64,000 nucleotides of DNA, taken from assembly GCA_021292105.1 (NCBI GenBank), contig CM037864.1, positions 48,124,094 through 48,188,093 on the forward strand, given 5' to 3'. Below, one piece after another: positions 60,071 through 64,000 of this stretch (its first letter is position 1; each line of letters opens with the position of its first letter). The notes under the pieces were generated by a model. That model was not told where the DNA came from and searched no databases. It saw only the letters and a list, made by a program, of their open reading frames with translations. A program made the translations under genes and the position numbers. The DNA comes from Anadara kagoshimensis. Lineage: Eukaryota > Mollusca > Bivalvia > Arcoida > Arcidae.

Positions 60071-60631
60071 TATTCTTATTAAAATTATAATTCCAAAACT
60101 GCAAAATAAATATTTACTATAAATATCTAACATCAGATCTAGGATACTAAATATTAAGATATATCAATCTTTTGTAAATGAAAAAAAAACATGCCAATCC
60201 ATGCCCAAAACAGACAAAAAAAGAGAAAATTAAGTTATCATGACGTTGACACGGTTATAAGAGAAACTGTCAAAATCTGAAAGTTAAAATTGAATAACCA
60301 TGTGCTAATTGTGTTCATTTCATCAGGTAATAAACAATGAAATTTATAATTTATTGAAGTATCTCAAACAATACAATAAAAATACAAGGATAGGCCTACA
60401 CAAAAACAATGGTATTTATAAAACATATGTAGATCTACATAGAAATATATAGGCATAAACCCACATGGCTTTCAACATTAAATTCAAAAATGTTGTTTAT
60501 TGGGCTGATCAACTAATCATGGCTAACGTCTATCTGACGTATATATTTGTGGAGAGATTGATCGCCGACATGGACGAGCTTCGTGTTGATAAACAGTGAA
60601 TTTTAGTTAAAATCATGCATTATATTCTTAC

Positions 60632-60775
60632 CTTATGATTTGCAATATATAATTTTGCTTCCAGTTGCATTTACGAAAATAATTTGGAAGTTAGAATCAC
60701 AAAACGATCCAGGAAGTCGACATGCACCTGTACTACTCTATCGTAGTAAATTTTGCTGTTCAACCCACTGAACAA
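60632..60775 (-). other. Probable non-coding first exon of foxn4 (5' UTR)
   Basis: On the - strand a strong donor (CATAAG/GTAAGA) ends an exon at 60632; it would splice to the acceptor before 60098. The 5' limit is a guess based on an initiator-like TTCAGTG near 60762. If transcribed, it contains a short upstream frame (ATG at 60723, 8 codons, stop at 60697). Confidence 0.45.
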
Positions 60776-60779
60776 AGAA

Positions 60780-60905
60780 TTGGACTATGTTTAAAATACT
60801 TGATTCTGATTGGTTAAGAGGAGTATCCGAATTTAAATTAGGTTGCGCTGATTGGCTACTCTATGACAACGCCCGAATACAATATTCCATATATGGAATA
60901 TCAAT
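60780..60905 (-). promoter_or_regulatory. foxn4 promoter-like region: paired CCAAT boxes and a CArG box
   Basis: On the - strand there are two CCAAT boxes, AACCAATCAGAATC (about 60803-60816) and AGCCAATCAGCGC (about 60845-60857), about 40 bp apart. A perfect 20-bp palindrome ATATTCCATATATGGAATAT (about 60882-60901) contains the canonical CArG box CCATATATGG at 60887-60896. TTTTAAAC near 60790 might serve as a weak TATA-like word. Local GC content is higher than the surroundings. Confidence 0.5.
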
Positions 60906-61968
60906 TACCGGGCGGAGCAGGTGCCCGTACTTGTAAATATTTGTTACCACATGTGGTACGGTACTGTAAATAAAAACCAATATTGCACTTTTTAAACTCT
61001 TTGTTCACTCCTGACCATTAAGATCATTGAACAAAAATAAGAAAGGCGATTGAAAATGAGATAATAGAAGAATTTTATGCATCAAAACAGTGAATATTGT
61101 TACACCAAGTTCAGAGAAAATTTGAAATGTTTTTCCCACAGTTGATGTTCGGAATACATTTTTCTTCATTCGGAATACAGTACACCACATTACAATACAC
61201 ATTCATTCATCCGTCCAGATGATTTGTTTGTATACAATGTAGTACGCGTGTACTAAGATGGAAGTCGCACGTGATTAGATCATGTATCTTAATTGGGATT
61301 TGGACAGTACTTTATGAATTAGAGTAGAATTCATATGAAAAATTCATATTTTTTTAAACCATTATTTGTTACAGGTGGGATGTGTATTGCTTTTAGTGTT
61401 ACCTTGGGTCAGGACTGAAGCATGATTACTTTCATTAATTATGAACAACCTTTACATATGATTAAAAGTTACCACAGATTTTTAAAAAGTTAATTTTGAA
61501 TTACTGTAATAGTAAAAGGTTTGGATTTTTTTTCTTAAACCTTCGTTTTTTGAGTTTTTTCTAGCAGAATTTTTGTTTCTAATATGTGAAGGTTGTTGAA
61601 AATTAATGACAAAAATTGCTCCTGTTCCCAAAAACATTTTCATAATTTTATTTTTTCAAATACAGAATGAAGCTATTAGTGCTTCAATTTTTGTCTATTT
61701 ATGTACTAGATGCTTGGATGTAAGCTGTCCATGGATTCTGATCAGAACGAACCAAGTTCACCTTTTATACAAAATTTGGGAAGAACTACTGCTAAATTGT
61801 ACAACTGGCCAACAGAAATGTACATACATTTTAAAGTAAGCACCATCAGCTACAAACTGGCAACAGAAGTGTACCCCAGTTAGTATACCATACTTCACCA
61901 TGCTTACTGACCTACTGAGGTATTTTTCACTTATATCAAGATGTTACCATGCATCTGTGCAAGATGTC
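60906..61968. other. Upstream flank of foxn4; no gene recognised
   Basis: AT-rich. The + frame 61606-61839 follows an acceptor-like TTTTTTCAAATACAG but shows no domain and was not called. Confidence 0.45.
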
Positions 61969-61987
61969 TATATATATATATATATAT

Positions 61988-62019
<32 letters not shown>

Positions 62020-62020
62020 T
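61969..62020. repeat. AT microsatellite
   Basis: (TA)n with two interruptions (ATTATATATAATATAT). Confidence 0.9.
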
Positions 62021-62073
62021 GACCTTTACTTATGCAACATTTTTTTTTCTTAATTTAAAGAAGTGAGACTATA

Positions 62074-62230
62074 AGAATCCATTATGAGTATCCATGTAGG
62101 ATAGGGAAATCTCACTCTCAGGGTTGAACATTTCAGTCACAAGACTTGGCAGGTCTCGTCTCTGGCTGAAATGTTCAACCCTAAGAGCGAGATTTCCCCA
62201 TCCTACAAGGACAAACTCATAATGAATTCT
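62074..62230. mobile_element. Foldback element with about 63-bp arms
   Basis: The left arm AGAATCCATTATGAGTATCC, TGTAGGATAGGGAAATCTCA and CTCTCAGGGTTGAACATTTC pairs with the right arm (62166-62230), which contains CTGAAATGTTCAACCCTAAG, AGCGAGATTTCCCCATCCTA and CATAATGAATTCT. The loop is about 29 nt. No coding capacity; arm identity is high. Confidence 0.8.
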
Positions 62231-64000
62231 TTTTCTTCCATATTAATGCCAAAGCTAAAGCTCGTTCTGGACAGGAAAATATTCATCCTCATTTGAGATA
62301 TCTCTGTCTTACACTGTTACTGGTGTAAGATTCTATTAATCTCTTGTGGCAAAAAATCCTATCTCACATGAGCAGATATGGAAGAAAATACATTTCAAAA
62401 CCACACTGGTACTGCATGACCATTCCGTAGAAGAGGCAGTGAGTCACATTTTCCTTTATAAAGAAACTTCGTCTTACAGATCATGAAAAGTTTTAAAGTC
62501 CATTTCCTGGTTAATGGAAGCTACCAAGTTTCTGACAAAAAAGAATCTGCAGGGTAACCTCAGTAAACCCAAAACCATTCCTGAGCCTGAAATTGTTTTC
62601 GGGTTTAGACATGGATGATGGTCCATGGTACAATGGAATCAAACTCTAGATTGAAGAGGTCTTAAATGTGCCATACAAAGTAGTTGTGTTGTAGTCATTG
62701 TCAAAGACGTTGGGTTTGAATTGTTAGGTGATTTACCATACACTATCAATCAATCATGGAACTGGAGGGTATGACCTTGAACTTGTTATATAAGAGCATA
62801 TGGCATTGGCCTTTGTCATATGACTTATTGAGGTTTTTTTTCAGGTGAAACTTGTGACACTCGAGTCTTTGTTAGTTTACTGAGTGTGGGTCCAGTTCAC
62901 ACTTTCAATTTTGTAAGTCCTTTGGCATACATGGTTGGTGGTCACATCTCATACCTTCTAACTAAAATATAGATTTAATAACAAAAAAGATAATATTTAT
63001 ACAAAATGTGATTTATTTTTTGTTGCAAACAGTGTACAAATTATAGAAATATCATGCTACAAAGGCACTAATTCCATGATGTATCATTGATATAGTACAC
63101 AAAATGTTACCATGGCTACCAGTGGTTGTGTGATAATTGCACATAAATAGCTTAATAAAAATATTTAAAAATTCATACAAGGGTAGGTTTTTGGAGATAG
63201 ATAATATACATATGTGATCAATATATATAAAAATGTAATATATATATAATGTAATAAAAATATGCCATATTTTTATAGATATTAATACAATGTATTCATG
63301 AAAAGCATTTTCTCCCAGAGTTACTTCCCTTTATCAGTCACTCCACGATTTTCAGTTACAATTTTTACAGTTTTCATTATAATGACGTTTTATATTTGAA
63401 TTTAAATTCATAATATTTTTAACTGTAGGACTTCATTGAGATAAGTCAAAATAAGATGGCTGGAAATGGAAAAATAACGCTAGCAGAAAAGCATTCCATG
63501 ATGTATATTATTGCTTAGTGTATGATAAAAATCTTGATAACTTATATCTATTCAGATACTTTGTAATATATCTACATTATCTTTATGTTAATACTGTTAT
63601 ATTGTCATCTACCATAACTCATATTATAGTCTCACTACAATTAAGCTAAAAAAGACTTCATTTTCTACAATTTAAATTTCATGAAAAACAATAATGCTGT
63701 AAAATCAAGTATTTAATATGATGTGGAATTTTAAACAAATTATTTGGTGTGCTATTGACAAAATAACTGAATGAAATTCATGTTCTGTCCAATACACTAG
63801 AGAAGTCAATTAACAGGGACTTTGGTGGACTTTGGGATGGTAAAATATTGTTGAGGAGATTGTAGCCATGCATTGACAATGAACATATATGACAGCAATA
63901 TAAATACAAAGTAACCCGTCAGACAAACATTCATTGTATTTATAATGCAGACTAGCTTATCAATATCAGCAAATTAGCACCATATATCATCAATATGACA
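62231..64000. other. Gene-free AT-rich stretch to window end
   Basis: No exon, repeat array or recognised element was seen. Some SINE- or foldback-derived scraps may be present near 62250-62470 (GCTCGTTCTGGACAGG). Confidence 0.45.

Noticed and set aside
60071..60133. Upstream in-frame ATG giving an N-terminal extension [20 protein letters not shown]
   Set aside because: An acceptor at 60099-60100 lies inside this segment and the extension is hydrophobic and unlike forkhead N termini. The ATG at 60068-60070 is preferred.
61606..61839. 77-codon + frame after an acceptor-like tract
   Set aside because: No domain, no donor, and composition typical of the surrounding AT-rich DNA.

Overview
The window is AT-rich, intron-containing metazoan DNA, and everything in it points to a mollusc, most likely a bivalve. 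The protein-coding genes are animal genes split by GT-AG introns. The intergenic space is packed with tRNA-derived SINEs, foldback elements and satellite-carrying elements of the kind common in bivalve genomes. Assignment below 'bivalve-like mollusc' is not possible from the sequence alone.

Two genes are recognisable, and they converge (tail to tail). On the + strand, from about 20.9 to 29.1 kb, lies the 3' part of a STAC-family gene (SH3 and cysteine-rich domain adaptor of voltage-gated calcium channels). Six exons encode 222 residues: a basic/Ser-rich linker, an SH3 domain, a second SH3-like domain and the stop. The upstream C1 (cysteine-rich) exons were not found. On the - strand, from 60.8 down to 51.3 kb, lies what appears to be a complete FOXN1/4-type forkhead gene (closest to FOXN4). 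Six coding exons encode 478 aa, preceded by a probable non-coding 5' exon and a promoter-like region with paired inverted CCAAT boxes and a perfect palindromic CArG box. Every splice junction of both models was checked for GT/AG and for reading phase. The two genes have no obvious functional link.

The rest is repeat-dominated. (1) 0-2.5, 25.3-25.8, 32.6-34.1, 41.5-42.9 and 43.9-44.8 kb: a superfamily of non-autonomous elements with a hairpin head (AGCTCACCTG...), a GC-rich palindrome plus TCTTGTTT tail and, in several, a core of 145-bp tandem units. I infer these to be Helentron-like. Each core unit carries clustered nuclear-receptor half-sites. (2) Tandem arrays: 51 bp (8.2-8.9 kb), 52 bp with 26-bp insertions (21.6-23.3 kb, inside a STAC intron), 45 bp (29.8-32.5 and 34.6-35.1 kb), short CAGTGCCACAGTA-type repeats (36.2-38.0 kb) and 38 bp (40.7-41.0 kb). 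(3) A 1,200-bp element with perfect terminal inverted repeats and a TA duplication, sitting in a short-repeat array that still contains a paralogous empty site. (4) At least eight foldback/MITE copies or families, several present more than once. (5) tRNA-derived SINEs and one decayed LINE.

Between 4 and 9.6 kb a few short open segments with splice-acceptor context may be exons of an unidentified + strand gene. They are reported with low confidence. No rRNA, true tRNA, CRISPR or prokaryotic feature was seen.
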